DNA from: Lysobacteraceae bacterium SCN 69-320
GTDB taxonomy: Bacteria > Pseudomonadota > Gammaproteobacteria > Xanthomonadales > Rhodanobacteraceae
Direction: 5' to 3'
Length of the DNA: 64,000 nucleotides
NCBI GenBank assembly: GCA_001725155.1
Contig: MEFP01000030.1
Coordinates: 620,001 to 684,000, forward strand
Below the pieces are notes generated by a model. That model had not been told where the DNA came from and did not search any database. It was given only the letters and a program-made list of their open reading frames with translations. How positions within the stretch are numbered: the first letter of the stretch is position 1; every line of letters begins with the position of its first letter. Made by a program: the position numbers and the translations under genes. Shown here one piece after another: positions 44,279-53,244 of the stretch.

Positions 44279-46123
44279 TCAATCACTGGCGACCGCGATT
44301 TCCTGCTGCCCGTTCTCCCCCTGCTTGAGCTTGCGCGCCGTCTCGACCAGACGCACGAACTCGGCGCGATAGCCTTCCGCGTCATCGGCACCGCCGGCGC
44401 CGCGGGCGAGCGCAGCGATGCGATCCAGGCCGAAATCATCGAGATGCGTGCCGCCGCGCAGGCTGTCGGCGAACGCGGCCACGGCCGCGGCGAAGCGCAG
44501 GCGCGGACTGGCGCTGGGCTGCAGTTCGCTCTTGCGCAGCGGCCGTTCGATCAGGCGGCTGACGTCGGCATCGGGCTGCTTGTAGCGCAGCTTGACGAAG
44601 GCCAGCTCGTCGGCCGGCGTGGCGGCGGCCGCGGGCTTGTCGCCGCCGTAGCGCAGCGGATCGACCTGCGCCCCGCCGTCGCCGACCAGGGTCAGCTCGT
44701 ACAGCGCGGTCACGTCATGGCCCGCGCCGATCTCGCCGGCGTCGACCTTGTCATTGTTGAAATCCTCGCGCCGCAGCTGGCGGTTCTCGTAGCCGATCAG
44801 CCGATATTCCGCGACGGCCGCCGGATTGAACTCGATCTGGATCTTCACATCCTTGGCGATCGTGTACAGGGTGCCGCCGGCTTCGGCCACGAGCACCTTG
44901 CGCGCCTCGCTCAAGGTGTCGATGTAGGCGTGGTTGCCGTTGCCGATATCGGCCAGCTGTTCGGCCAGCTGCTCGTTGTAATTGCCGGCGCCGAAGCCCA
45001 GCGTGGTCAATGCAACGCCGTGTTCGCGTTCGCGCGCGACCAGAGTCTTCAGCGCGGTGTCGTCGGTCGTGCCGACGTTGAAGTCGCCGTCGGTCGCGAG
45101 CACGACGCGGTTGACGCCACCCTTCATGAGGTTCTGCCGCGCCACCGAATAGGCCAGCTGTATGCCGGCGCCGCCGTTGGTCGAACCGCCGGCGCTCAGG
45201 CCGTCGAGCGCGTCGATGATCTTCTGGTGCATGTCGCCCGGCGTCGGCGGCAGCACGAGGCCTGCGCTGCCGGCATAGGTCACGATGGACACGCGATCCT
45301 TCGCGCGCAGGTTCGGCACCATCTGCTTGAATGCGTCGACCAGCAGCGGCAGCTTGTCGGCCGAATACATCGAACCGGACGTGTCGATCAGGAACACGAG
45401 ATTGGACGGTGGCAGGTCGCTGGTCGGCAGCTCGTAACCCTTGATGCCGACCAGCAGCAGCTTGCGCTGCGCGTTCCACGGCGCCGCGGCGAGTTCGGTC
45501 GTCACGCTGAACGGCACGTCGCGCGTGGCCGGCGGCGTGTAGCCATAGTCGAAATAGTTGAGAAATTCCTCGGCGCGGACCGCGTCGGCCGGCGGCAGCT
45601 GGTTGGCGACGAGCATGCGCCGCACGTTGGTGTAGCTGCCGGTGTCGACGTCGATCGAGAACGTCGACACCGGATTCTGCACGGTCTGCTGCAGCGGATT
45701 GTCCGCATGGTCCTGATAGCGCTCGGTATTGGCCGGCTGGCTGTAGGCCGGAGCGATCGCGCCGGCGACGGGCTGGGAGCTGCGGTGACGCTGCAGGCCC
45801 GAGTAGTTCGACAGCACGCCCGGCGGCGGCGCGGCGGCGAGCTGGGCCGGTGCCGGCATCGCGGCAGGCGTGGACGCGACAGGCTTGAGCGCGGCAGGCG
45901 GCGGCGGGGCGGCCGCGTCGGCGCGAACCGCCGGAGCCTCGGCGCGGGTTTCGGCCTTCTTGTCCTTGTCGGCCGGCGCGGCCTCGGCGATCCGTTGCGG
46001 AACCTGTTCGGTCTCGGCCTGGCGCACCGCCCTGTCAGGCGAGGTCGAGGACTTCGGCGCGCAGGCCGCAAGACCCAAGGTCAGGGCAAGGCTGATCGCT
46101 ACGGTGAGGCGGGTGCTGCGCAT
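44279..46123 (-). CDS. YfbK-like VWA-domain lipoprotein
   Basis: 614 aa from ATG at 46123 with lipobox LAAC (MRSTRLTVAISLALTLGLAAC). A disordered Pro/Ala stretch (about residues 30-110) precedes the YfbK N-terminal domain (PVSTFSIDVDTGSYTNVRRM). A VWA domain with intact MIDAS DTSGSMYSADKLPL and a C-terminal DUF3520-type domain follow. It should be an envelope metal-ion-dependent adhesion or scaffold protein; the partner is unknown. It is longer than E. coli YfbK (575 aa). Confidence 0.88.
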   Translation of the reverse strand: MRSTRLTVAISLALTLGLAACAPKSSTSPDRAVRQAETEQVPQRIAEAAPADKDKKAETRAEAPAVRADAAAPPPPAALKPVASTPAAMPAPAQLAAAPPPGVLSNYSGLQRHRSSQPVAGAIAPAYSQPANTERYQDHADNPLQQTVQNPVSTFSIDVDTGSYTNVRRMLVANQLPPADAVRAEEFLNYFDYGYTPPATRDVPFSVTTELAAAPWNAQRKLLLVGIKGYELPTSDLPPSNLVFLIDTSGSMYSADKLPLLVDAFKQMVPNLRAKDRVSIVTYAGSAGLVLPPTPGDMHQKIIDALDGLSAGGSTNGGAGIQLAYSVARQNLMKGGVNRVVLATDGDFNVGTTDDTALKTLVAREREHGVALTTLGFGAGNYNEQLAEQLADIGNGNHAYIDTLSEARKVLVAEAGGTLYTIAKDVKIQIEFNPAAVAEYRLIGYENRQLRREDFNNDKVDAGEIGAGHDVTALYELTLVGDGGAQVDPLRYGGDKPAAAATPADELAFVKLRYKQPDADVSRLIERPLRKSELQPSASPRLRFAAAVAAFADSLRGGTHLDDFGLDRIAALARGAGGADDAEGYRAEFVRLVETARKLKQGENGQQEIAVASD

Positions 46124-46253
46124 GATCGTGCTCCGTGTCGGGGAATGGCGCAGCCTGCAACGGCAGCCCCGCAATGGCGGGGTTAGCGTTCTCGCGACGA
46201 TTGCGGCGCTACCCTTGGGCCGGCCCTTTGCGGGCTTACGGGAGGCGATGCTC

Positions 46254-46865
46254 ATGAACCGATTCACGGCAGTCGCAGTGAGTGCGTTGGCGGTGCTGGC
46301 AGCGGGAGCTGCCCAGGCCGAAGATCCCAAGCCGGCGGCTGCGCCGGCGATGAGCGCCGAGCAGCAGGCGCAGATGGCCGCGTTCGAAAGAGTCAGCACA
46401 CCCGGTCACGAACATCAGCAGCTGGCGTATTTCGTCGGCAGCTGGAGCGCGAAGGCCCGGGTCTGGCAGGACCCCGAGTCGCCGCCGCAGGAAACCACCG
46501 GCACCTCGAAGGGCGCAGCGATCTACGGCGGCCGCTACGTGGCCATCACCTATGACGGCAGCTTCATGGGCCAGCCGTTCACGGGCCAGGGCCTGTTCGG
46601 TTTCGACAAGCTGCGCGGGAAGTTCCTGAACACCTGGACGGATTCGATGTCGACGAGCTTCTGGCTGGCCTGGGGCGACTACGACAAGGCCACGGACGCC
46701 TGGACCTTCCATGGCGAGATGCCCGATCTGCTGAAGCCGAAGACGATGGTGAAAGTGCGCCAGGTCATCCGCATCCACGACCCGGACCGCTACACCTTCG
46801 ACTGGTACGAGACGCGCAACGGCAAGGAAGCGCACACGATGAACATCGACTACCGGCGCCAGTAG
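46254..46865 (+). CDS. DUF1579-family secreted protein
   Basis: 203 aa from ATG at 46254; the GGAGG site (46241-46245) is 8 bases away and rules against the ATG at 46248. A signal peptide ends near AAQAEDPK. HEHQQLAYFVGSWSAKARVW, KGAAIYGGRYVAITYDGSF and FGFDKLRGKF are the hallmarks of DUF1579, a lipocalin-like beta-barrel of unknown function. No catalytic residues are obvious. It is monocistronic. Confidence 0.85.
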   Translation: MNRFTAVAVSALAVLAAGAAQAEDPKPAAAPAMSAEQQAQMAAFERVSTPGHEHQQLAYFVGSWSAKARVWQDPESPPQETTGTSKGAAIYGGRYVAITYDGSFMGQPFTGQGLFGFDKLRGKFLNTWTDSMSTSFWLAWGDYDKATDAWTFHGEMPDLLKPKTMVKVRQVIRIHDPDRYTFDWYETRNGKEAHTMNIDYRRQ

Positions 46866-46883
46866 CGCGGCAACGCGGGAAGA

Positions 46884-46925
46884 CAGCAGCCGGGATCGTC
46901 GCCTGCGGCGCGACCCCGGCTGCTG
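46884..46925. terminator. Hairpin between convergent DUF1579 and barrel genes
   Basis: CAGCAGCCGGG (46884-46894) pairs perfectly with CCCGGCTGCTG (46915-46925), with an inner GTCGC/GGCGC part. It occupies the 66-bp gap and can end transcription from both sides, although no T-run follows. Confidence 0.5.
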
Positions 46926-46931
46926 CGGGGC

Positions 46932-47621
46932 TTACTGGCCGAAGCGGTAGGCGAGGTTCAACGACACGAAGTCGATATGGTCGAAGCGGCCGTTGCCGTC
47001 GTTGGTGAGCGCGAAGCGGCGACCGGCGTCGGTGTAGCGATCCCAGTCCAGACGCGCATCCCAGTTCGGTGTCACGCGCAGGTTCAGGCCGAGGCCATAG
47101 GTCAGCTTGGTATTGCTGCCGCTGTTGCTGAAGTGGTGCGCCAGGCCGTCGGCGCCGGTACCGGTCTCGGTGTAGTCGACCTGCGCATTGTAGGCACCGA
47201 TGCGCAGGATGCCCGAAGTGCGCTGGTTGAAGTCGAGCTCGCCGAACACCGTCGCGCTGGGACCGGCGATCTCGTAGCGGCCGAAGATGTTCGCATTGGC
47301 GTTACTCAGCGGCACCTGCGAGTGCAGCACGTAGTTGCTGCCGACCTGGCCGAAATCGACCCAGGCGAACTCGACGCCGAGCCACGGCAGGAAGCGGTAG
47401 CCGCCGAACAGTTTCCAGGCGTTGTCGGTGTCGTCGGTCAGCCGTCCCGAAACGAAGGCATAGCCGGGGTCGTTGTTGTAGGCGGAGCGGATCTGTCCGG
47501 TCAGGGTGTCGTCATAGCGCGCCTGGCCTATGCCGCCGCCGACGTAGAAACCGGGGTCCGCCGCATGCGCGGCGCCGATGCCGGCGGCGATCAGGGCAGT
47601 GACGAGTATTTTTTTCAACAT
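46932..47621 (-). CDS. Outer-membrane beta-barrel protein
   Basis: 229 aa from ATG at 47621; the GGAGAT site 8 bases upstream fits this ATG rather than the one at 47630. Signal peptide MLKKILVTALIAAGIGAAHAA, then GFYVGGGIGQARYDD and repeated amphipathic strands ending in FVSLNLAYRFGQ, as in OmpA/OmpX-type barrels. It is not the same protein as the ompW product 23 kb away, but of similar type. Function is unknown. Confidence 0.82.
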   Translation of the reverse strand: MLKKILVTALIAAGIGAAHAADPGFYVGGGIGQARYDDTLTGQIRSAYNNDPGYAFVSGRLTDDTDNAWKLFGGYRFLPWLGVEFAWVDFGQVGSNYVLHSQVPLSNANANIFGRYEIAGPSATVFGELDFNQRTSGILRIGAYNAQVDYTETGTGADGLAHHFSNSGSNTKLTYGLGLNLRVTPNWDARLDWDRYTDAGRRFALTNDGNGRFDHIDFVSLNLAYRFGQ

Positions 47622-48085
47622 TGCAGTCATCTCCAATTGGTGAAGCCTGGCGCACCGGCGACGCCCCTGGCCGTCCCACCGGCCGCGGCGGGCCGAGACC
47701 GCCTCCCCGTGGCGATCGGCGGGCACGCTAGCACACGATATTCGCCGGCGCATGATCCAGGCGACGTCGCGGATTCGCGCCGCCGCCGTTCTTCCGGAAT
47801 CTTCCGCCACCCGATCTGGCGGGTCGCCGCCGCCCTGGCCGCCATCCCTGGCTGCAGAACCCCCGGCGATGCAGACGACGGTCGTGCGGGTGCACACTCA
47901 CGGGAGCACTCCCGGCCGTCGTCTGCATCGCTGCGGTTCGCGCGCACATTCCTGCGCGCCGGCGGCGCCACGACCTGTCGCCACCGCCTGAGACGTGCGG
48001 CCAGAGCGATTCCCCCAACGCCACGCTGCCGCCGCGATGGCATCATCGCCAGGCCGCCGTCGCGCGCCGCCGATTCAGGAATGTC
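47622..48085. other. 464-bp intergenic region with a long hairpin
   Basis: Between the barrel gene (minus) and ygiD (plus). It contains one perfect 15-bp inverted repeat at 47867-47930 (see that entry). No convincing coding frame, RNA gene or dispersed repeat copy was seen. Confidence 0.45.
47867..47930. repeat. Perfect 15-bp inverted repeat, 34-nt loop
   Basis: CGATGCAGACGACGG (47867-47881) is exactly complementary to 47916-47930. The loop holds a smaller CGGGA-GCAC-TCCCG hairpin. There is no T-tract, and the sequence occurs nowhere else in the window. Candidates are a structured RNA, a recombination or protein-binding site, or an unusual terminator. Confidence 0.5.
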
Positions 48086-48910
48086 ATGAGCATCGCCACT
48101 CGCCAGCCCGTGCTGTTCATCGGCCACGGTTCGCCGATGAACGCGATCGAACGCAACCGCTGGAGCGAAGCCTTCCGCACCCTCGGCGCCAGCCTGAACA
48201 AGCCGCGCGCGGTGCTCGCGGTCTCGGCGCACTGGTTCGTGCCGGGCAGCCGGGTCACCGCGCAGCCGCATCCGACCACGATCCACGACTTCGGCGGCTT
48301 TCCGCCGGAACTGTATGCGGTGCGCTATCCGGCACCGGGCGATCCGGCGCTCGCAGGCGCGATCGCCGAGGCCAGCGCAGGCCAGATCCGTACGACGACC
48401 GACTGGGGGCTGGATCACGGCAGCTGGAGCGTGCTCTGCCATCTGTTTCCCGACGCCGACGTGCCCGTGGTTCAGCTCAGCATCGACCAGCGCGCCACGC
48501 CGGCGCAGCATGCGCGTCTCGGCGCCTTGCTTACGCCGCTGCGCGACCAGGGCGTCCTGATCCTCGGCAGCGGCAACATCGTGCACAACCTCAGCCACGC
48601 CTTCCGTGCCTGGCGCGCCGGCGAACGCGCGACACCGGATTGGGCTGCCGGCTTCGACGCGGCAATGGCGGCCGGGCTGCGCGGCAGCGAGCGCGTCGCC
48701 AGCGTCGTCGACGCACTGGACCGCCCCGACGCCGCGCTCGCTCATCCGACGCCGGAGCACTTCCTGCCGCTGATCTATGCGACGGCCGCAAGCGACGCCG
48801 GCGACGAAGTCGACTTCCCGATCGAGGGTTTCGACATGGCATCGCTGTCGATGCGCAGCGTGCGCTTCCGGCCGCGCGACCCGGCGCAGGCCCCACCTGG
48901 AGGTGCATAG
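48086..48910 (+). CDS. ygiD: 4,5-DOPA dioxygenase extradiol-like protein (YgiD/DODA)
   Basis: 274 aa. PVLFIGHGSPMNAIE, AVLAVSAHWFVPGSRVTAQ, WGLDHGSWSVLCHLFPDAD and ILGSGNIVHNLSHAF match the LigB-superfamily class III extradiol dioxygenases; the three ligand His are in GHGS, SAHW and DHGSW or NIVHN. In plants DODA makes betalamic acid; bacterial YgiD acts on catechols with unclear natural substrate. It is followed by a GNAT gene after 42 bp. Confidence 0.9.
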   Translation: MSIATRQPVLFIGHGSPMNAIERNRWSEAFRTLGASLNKPRAVLAVSAHWFVPGSRVTAQPHPTTIHDFGGFPPELYAVRYPAPGDPALAGAIAEASAGQIRTTTDWGLDHGSWSVLCHLFPDADVPVVQLSIDQRATPAQHARLGALLTPLRDQGVLILGSGNIVHNLSHAFRAWRAGERATPDWAAGFDAAMAAGLRGSERVASVVDALDRPDAALAHPTPEHFLPLIYATAASDAGDEVDFPIEGFDMASLSMRSVRFRPRDPAQAPPGGA

Positions 48911-48952
48911 CGCAGTTGCCTAGACTGCGCCGGACGAGGACGGGAGAGCGGC

Positions 48953-50191
48953 ATGGGCAACGGTCTGGGCGGCGCGGTGGACGGCATCAAGGCGGCGCTG
49001 CAGCGCCACGGCAAGCGCGCACGCCCCGGAGGGCTGGACTGCGCACTGGCCGACCGCATCGACTTCCTGAACCCGGAACATTGGGATGCGCTGACGCGCG
49101 ACGCCTCGTTCTTCCTGTCGCGCGACTACCGCCGCCTGCTCGAAACGCATACGCCCGAAGGGATGCAGCTGCGCTACGCGCTGGTCTACCGCGACGGCCG
49201 GCCGATCGTCGCACTGGCCGCGCAGGTGCTCGAAGTGCGCGGCAATCAGCTTGCGAACCTGCCGGGCTCGCGCCTGCGCCGCAAGGCACTCGAACAGCTG
49301 ACCACGCGCCTGCTGGTTTGCGGCAGCCTGGTATCCAGCGGCTTCCACGGACTCGCGTTCGCCGCCGGCGAAGACCCGGCGGTGCTCTGGCATGGCGTCG
49401 CCGAAGCGCTGTACCGCCTGCGCCGCGCCGACCGGCTGCACGGCCAGATCGACTACGTGATGATCAAGGATCTCGACGAGGCGCGCCACGCCGGCGCTGC
49501 GCCGCTGCGCGACTTCAGCTATCGGCCGCTGACGACCGAGCCGGAAATGGCCATGGCCGTACGGCCGCACTGGCGCAGCTTCGCCGACTATCTGGCCGAT
49601 CTGAACTCGAACTACCGCAGCAAGGCAAAGAAGGTCGCCAAGCAAGTCGCCGACGCCGGATACCGCATCGAGCGCAACGCCGATGCGGCACTGCACGACG
49701 CGCGCCTGCACGCGCTGTACAGCGCCGTCGAACAGCGCGCGAGCACGCGACTGTCGGCGCTGCCGCCAGGGTATTTCGGTGCACTCGCGCAACTGGCCGG
49801 CCCACAGCATTTCCGCTGCACGCTGATCCGCAACGAGACGGACGTCGTCGGCTTCATCACGACGATCAAGGACGGCAGTCGCGCGCTCGGCTATTACGTC
49901 GGCCTCGACTACGCCGTCAACGCGTCCGTGCCGCTGTATCTGCGCCTGCTGCAATGCCTGATCGAGGACGCGATCGAACTGGGCTGCGACGAACTCAGCT
50001 TCGGCCGCACCGCCGCCGAACCCAAGGCCTCGCTCGGCGCGACCGCACAGACCAGCCACGTCTGGCTGCGCCACCGCCTGCCGGCAGTCAACGCGCTGAT
50101 CCGCGAAGTTTTCACGCGCGTGACACCCGACGCGGCGCCGCAGCGCACACCGTTCAAGGACGCCAGGCCGGCCGCAGCCAGCGAAGACTGA
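48953..50191 (+). CDS. GNAT/FemAB-like acyltransferase
   Basis: 412 aa. The protein has the twin GNAT-fold layout of the FemAB-like (Acetyltransf_6 type) family: VVGFITTIKDGSRALGYYVG and YLRLLQCLIEDAIELGCDELSFGRT near the C-terminus are the conserved part. LADLNSNYRSKAKKVAKQVA is the basic region seen before it. Such enzymes transfer aminoacyl or acyl groups in cell-wall or lipid synthesis. No signal peptide. The specific reaction is unknown. It ends where repeat copy D begins. Confidence 0.75.
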   Translation: MGNGLGGAVDGIKAALQRHGKRARPGGLDCALADRIDFLNPEHWDALTRDASFFLSRDYRRLLETHTPEGMQLRYALVYRDGRPIVALAAQVLEVRGNQLANLPGSRLRRKALEQLTTRLLVCGSLVSSGFHGLAFAAGEDPAVLWHGVAEALYRLRRADRLHGQIDYVMIKDLDEARHAGAAPLRDFSYRPLTTEPEMAMAVRPHWRSFADYLADLNSNYRSKAKKVAKQVADAGYRIERNADAALHDARLHALYSAVEQRASTRLSALPPGYFGALAQLAGPQHFRCTLIRNETDVVGFITTIKDGSRALGYYVGLDYAVNASVPLYLRLLQCLIEDAIELGCDELSFGRTAAEPKASLGATAQTSHVWLRHRLPAVNALIREVFTRVTPDAAPQRTPFKDARPAAASED

Positions 50192-50212
50192 AGCCGCGAC
50201 GCGGGAACCGTC

Positions 50213-50250
50213 GGTTGCGATGAGCAACGCGAACCGCAACGTCGCAGCAT
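50213..50250 (+). repeat. Dispersed intergenic repeat, copy D
   Basis: GGTTGCGATGAGCAACGCGA followed by ACCGCAACGTCGCAGCAT. The central AGCAACGCGAACCGCAAC is shared exactly with copy E. Confidence 0.6.
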
Positions 50251-50317
50251 TTCCGCGAAGCACCTGCATCGAAAGAACCCGGCACCTCGACGCTGCGCTC
50301 AGCGCAACCTACGCGTG

Positions 50318-50355
50318 GGTTGCGCCGAGCAACGCGAACCGCAACATCGAGGCAT
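50318..50355 (+). repeat. Dispersed intergenic repeat, copy E
   Basis: GGTTGCGCCGAGCAACGCGA followed by ACCGCAACATCGAGGCAT. Direct copy 105 bp after copy D. Confidence 0.6.
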
Positions 50356-50494
50356 ATCCGATACGGAAGCCTTCGCCCGAAGCAATCGCACCGGCCAGAA
50401 CCTCGCCATACCCTGCCCCGATTCGCCCGCGGCACGCCGCCCGCCCGCCCGCCGCAGACGGCACCGTCACGACTCCGTCCGCCGGAGTTCCGCC

Positions 50495-51406
50495 ATGCCG
50501 TTTCTCAAGCCCGCCGCGCGCCCCTGGCGCGCCACCGATTTCAGCTATTCGCGCGTCGCGCCCGAATCCAGCGATGCGGATCTGCTCCACATCCTGCGCA
50601 CGACGGCGCTGGTCGAATCCCGTGCCGATCAGTACGGCGACTACCTGCGGGCCGTGTTCGCCGCACGCGGCGAATCCTGGCGCGATGCGATTGATCAATG
50701 GAATCGCGAGGAGCGCGAGCACGGCCGCGCCCTGCGCCGGCTGGCCGAGGCTGCCGGCGGCGGCTTCGCGTTCGAGCGCGTCATGGACGCCTATCTCGAC
50801 GGCGTCGCCTACCACCCCTGCGACGGCCGCTCGGTACGCGGCAGCGTCGCGGGCGAGCTCGTTGCGCGCTGCATCGTCGAGGCACTGGCCAGCACCTTCT
50901 ACCGCGCGCTGCGCGACAGCAGCCGCGACGAAACCGGCCGCAGCGTGCTGCATACGCTGGCCCTCGACGAAGCCCGCCACTACGGCATGTTCAAGGCCAT
51001 GCTCGACGCCGAATGCGCGCAGCGCCGGCTGAGCCTGTGGCAGCGCCTGCGCGTCGGCCTCGGCCGCATGCTCGAACTCGGCGACGAACAGATCATGGTC
51101 GCCGCCTGGCTGGTCGACCCCGCCGCAGCACCGCGCTACCGGCGCCGAGCCGTCGCGCGGCGCTATCAGACCGCGCTGTATCCGCGCTATCGCCTTGCGC
51201 ATCTGAACTTCGCCGCACGGCTGATCGGCCCGGTGCTGTTCGGCCGACGCAGCGAACTGCTGAACCGCAGCTTCGCCGTGCTGCTCTGGCTCGGCCTGCG
51301 TTTGCGTACGGCGCTGAACCGCGCGGCACTTGCATTCACTGCCTGCACCTTCGCCGCCGCGGCAACCGCTTCTCCACAGACGGAACACATCGCAGCTCGA
51401 AAATGA
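50495..51406 (+). CDS. Ferritin-like diiron protein of unknown function
   Basis: 303 aa from ATG at 50495, supported by a GGAG site 6 bases upstream. Two diiron motifs of ferritin-like/desaturase type stand out: EEREHGRALRRLAE and LALDEARHYGMFKAMLDAE, separated by about 90 residues of helix. The C-terminal 100 residues contain a hydrophobic stretch (LLNRSFAVLLWLGLRL). It could be an oxygen-dependent oxidase or desaturase-like enzyme; no known pathway is nearby. Repeat copies lie just upstream. Confidence 0.7.
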   Translation: MPFLKPAARPWRATDFSYSRVAPESSDADLLHILRTTALVESRADQYGDYLRAVFAARGESWRDAIDQWNREEREHGRALRRLAEAAGGGFAFERVMDAYLDGVAYHPCDGRSVRGSVAGELVARCIVEALASTFYRALRDSSRDETGRSVLHTLALDEARHYGMFKAMLDAECAQRRLSLWQRLRVGLGRMLELGDEQIMVAAWLVDPAAAPRYRRRAVARRYQTALYPRYRLAHLNFAARLIGPVLFGRRSELLNRSFAVLLWLGLRLRTALNRAALAFTACTFAAAATASPQTEHIAARK

Positions 51407-51627
51407 ATCGCAACAGCGAGCCGTTGCAGATCGCGCGCATCAAAGCGCTGTTCGCAATCGTGCATGGATTGAAACTTTGAGGAACTACCGGTTTGAGCCT
51501 GCGGCGCGAGGCCATGCTTTCGAGAAATGCTGAATCGAAACTCCCGCGATCACGGACTGAAGCACGCCGTCATCACGCACGCCGTTGCAACGCGGCTGCC
51601 GTGCGCTATCGCGGCGTCGCAGCGGAT

Positions 51628-52527
51628 TCAGGTGGCCGGCACAGGCATCTCGCTCATGTCATGCGCACGTTTCGGCGGCCGTCGGCCGCGCTCCAGCAGC
51701 ATGAAGCAGATCAGGCCGGCGCCAAGCGTGAGCAGCAAGTGCAGTACGTCGACGTAGATCTGCGGCATGGTCATCTTGAGATTGCTGATGACGCCGATTT
51801 CGATGGAGTTGCCTGCACCGTGGGCGAAGGCTGCCGGCCAGAACGAGCCGGCGCGCAGGGTGAGCCAGGCCATGAACAGCGAGGCGCCGATCAGCTTCAG
51901 CGGGAACAGTACGAAGCCGCCGAGCACCGGATGGTCGGGATAGTTGTAGCCGGCCAGCAGCGACGGCAGGTGCCAGAACGACCAGACCAGCGCGAGCATG
52001 GCGAGGCCGCGGCCGATGCCGAACCGGTCGATCAGCGCGCCCTGCAGCAGGCCGCGCCAGCCCAGTTCCTCGCCGATTGCCGGGATGGCGCTGATTGCGG
52101 CGAACCAGGCGCCGGTGACCACTACGTTGGCGGCGAACTGTACCCAGCCCTGCGTGCCCTTGCCGAGCATCCACGGACCGCCGGAAATCTGCACGCCGTC
52201 GACCGAAAACACGAACCAGCCCGGCGCCCCCCAGCCGAATGCCAGCACGACGGCGACGGCGCCGAAGCCGATCAGGATGGGGATGCACAGGGCCGGGATC
52301 GCCATCGGCCACATGCGCCAGGTCGGTTTCCAGAGGATCTGCCGGCGCGCCGGCGCATGGAAGATCGCGAACAGCAGGGTCGCGATGGCCGGCGTCGACA
52401 TCAGCACGATCAGCCAGTACGGCGGGGCGTTTTCCGGGTTGCCGTAGGCGGCGACGATGCCGAGCTGCGTACCCCAGCCCAGCGCGAAGGTCAGCAGGCA
52501 GAAGAATAAAATTGCACGTTTGCTCAT
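51628..52527 (-). CDS. CPBP-family intramembrane metalloprotease
   Basis: 299 aa with about eight hydrophobic helices. The Abi/CPBP active-site motifs are present: GEELGWRGLLQG, SFWHLPSLLAGY and AAFAHGAGNSIEI, giving the conserved EExxxR, FxxxH and HxxxN residues. The family (type II CAAX prenyl protease/bacteriocin self-immunity) cleaves within membranes. Its target is unknown. It lies 156 bp downstream of the padR-membrane gene pair. Confidence 0.87.
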   Translation of the reverse strand: MSKRAILFFCLLTFALGWGTQLGIVAAYGNPENAPPYWLIVLMSTPAIATLLFAIFHAPARRQILWKPTWRMWPMAIPALCIPILIGFGAVAVVLAFGWGAPGWFVFSVDGVQISGGPWMLGKGTQGWVQFAANVVVTGAWFAAISAIPAIGEELGWRGLLQGALIDRFGIGRGLAMLALVWSFWHLPSLLAGYNYPDHPVLGGFVLFPLKLIGASLFMAWLTLRAGSFWPAAFAHGAGNSIEIGVISNLKMTMPQIYVDVLHLLLTLGAGLICFMLLERGRRPPKRAHDMSEMPVPAT

Positions 52528-52638
52528 AGTCTTGCTCCGGTGGAGGAACTCGCGGACAACTGGAAATCCGGCTGCTGCCGCTACCGCGACGCAAAAGGCG
52601 GCCCTGCGCCCGCGCTGCGGGCGTCTTGCGAAGTTCTG

Positions 52639-52671
52639 AAAAGGCGCCGGCCGCCCTGTTCGCGCCGGCGC
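52639..52671 (-). terminator. Intrinsic terminator of the padR operon
   Basis: On the minus strand GCGCCGG (52671-52665) pairs with CCGGCGC (52650-52644) across a 14-nt loop and is followed by CCTTTT. It lies 13 bp past the stop of the membrane-anchored gene. Confidence 0.55.
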
Positions 52672-52683
52672 AGCGGCGATGGA

Positions 52684-53244
52684 CTACCGGTTTCGGGCCA
52701 GGCGCCGCACGGCCCAGACCAGTACCAGCCGCACGATCAGCAGCGGCACCACGACGGCGCCGAGCGCGGCGGGCAGCAGCCAGATGCCGAGCAGATCGAC
52801 GGCCTTGGAGGGGTCGTCGATCAAGCCGACGAACAGATTGCCGCCGCCGCTCCAGAGGCCGGTGCGCAGCGGATCGCTCAATTCGAAATACATCAGCGAG
52901 GCACCGGTGACGGCGAGCAGCACACAGGTCAGCACGACGGCCGCCGCCGTAGCCGCGATCAGGCTGCGATGCACACGGTGCAGCACGACGCGCAGCATGG
53001 GGCCGGAACGGCCGGCGCCGAGTGCGCCGGACAGCTCCATCTGATCCACGAACTGTTGCGCGTAGTCCTCCGCGCTGCCGAAGCCGGCCAGCACCTGTTC
53101 CGCCGTGCGGCCGGTGTCGAGCGCATCGCGCAGATGCGCGCGCGCCTCGGCGACGATGTCGTTCTGGTCCTGCGCCGGCAGTGCCGACAGGGCCCATTTC
53201 AGCCGCCGCAGCCAGGCGTCGAATTCGCCGGTCTCGGTATTCAT
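52684..53244 (-). CDS. Membrane protein with HAAS/DUF1700-like N-terminal domain
   Basis: 186 aa from ATG at 53244, overlapping the padR stop (ATGA). Residues 1-80 are a helical HAAS-type domain (FDAWLRRLKWALSALPAQDQ, AEARAHLRDALDTG, VLAGFGSAEDYAQQFVDQME). The rest has three hydrophobic helices (for example SLIAATAAAVVLTCVLLAVT and LLPAALGAVVVPLLIVRLVL). PadR/HAAS pairs are common sensor-membrane units. The signal is unknown. Confidence 0.75.
   Translation of the reverse strand: MNTETGEFDAWLRRLKWALSALPAQDQNDIVAEARAHLRDALDTGRTAEQVLAGFGSAEDYAQQFVDQMELSGALGAGRSGPMLRVVLHRVHRSLIAATAAAVVLTCVLLAVTGASLMYFELSDPLRTGLWSGGGNLFVGLIDDPSKAVDLLGIWLLPAALGAVVVPLLIVRLVLVWAVRRLARNR

Larger units (their letters stand above)
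50192..50494. other. 303-bp intergenic region with repeat copies D and E
   Basis: The gap before the ferritin-like gene contains two direct repeats (50213-50250 and 50318-50355). Between them lies a partial inverted copy, AGGTTGCGCTGAGCGCAGCG on the minus strand, near 50291-50310. No open frame is supported. A promoter for the next gene should lie in 50360-50470. Confidence 0.5.
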
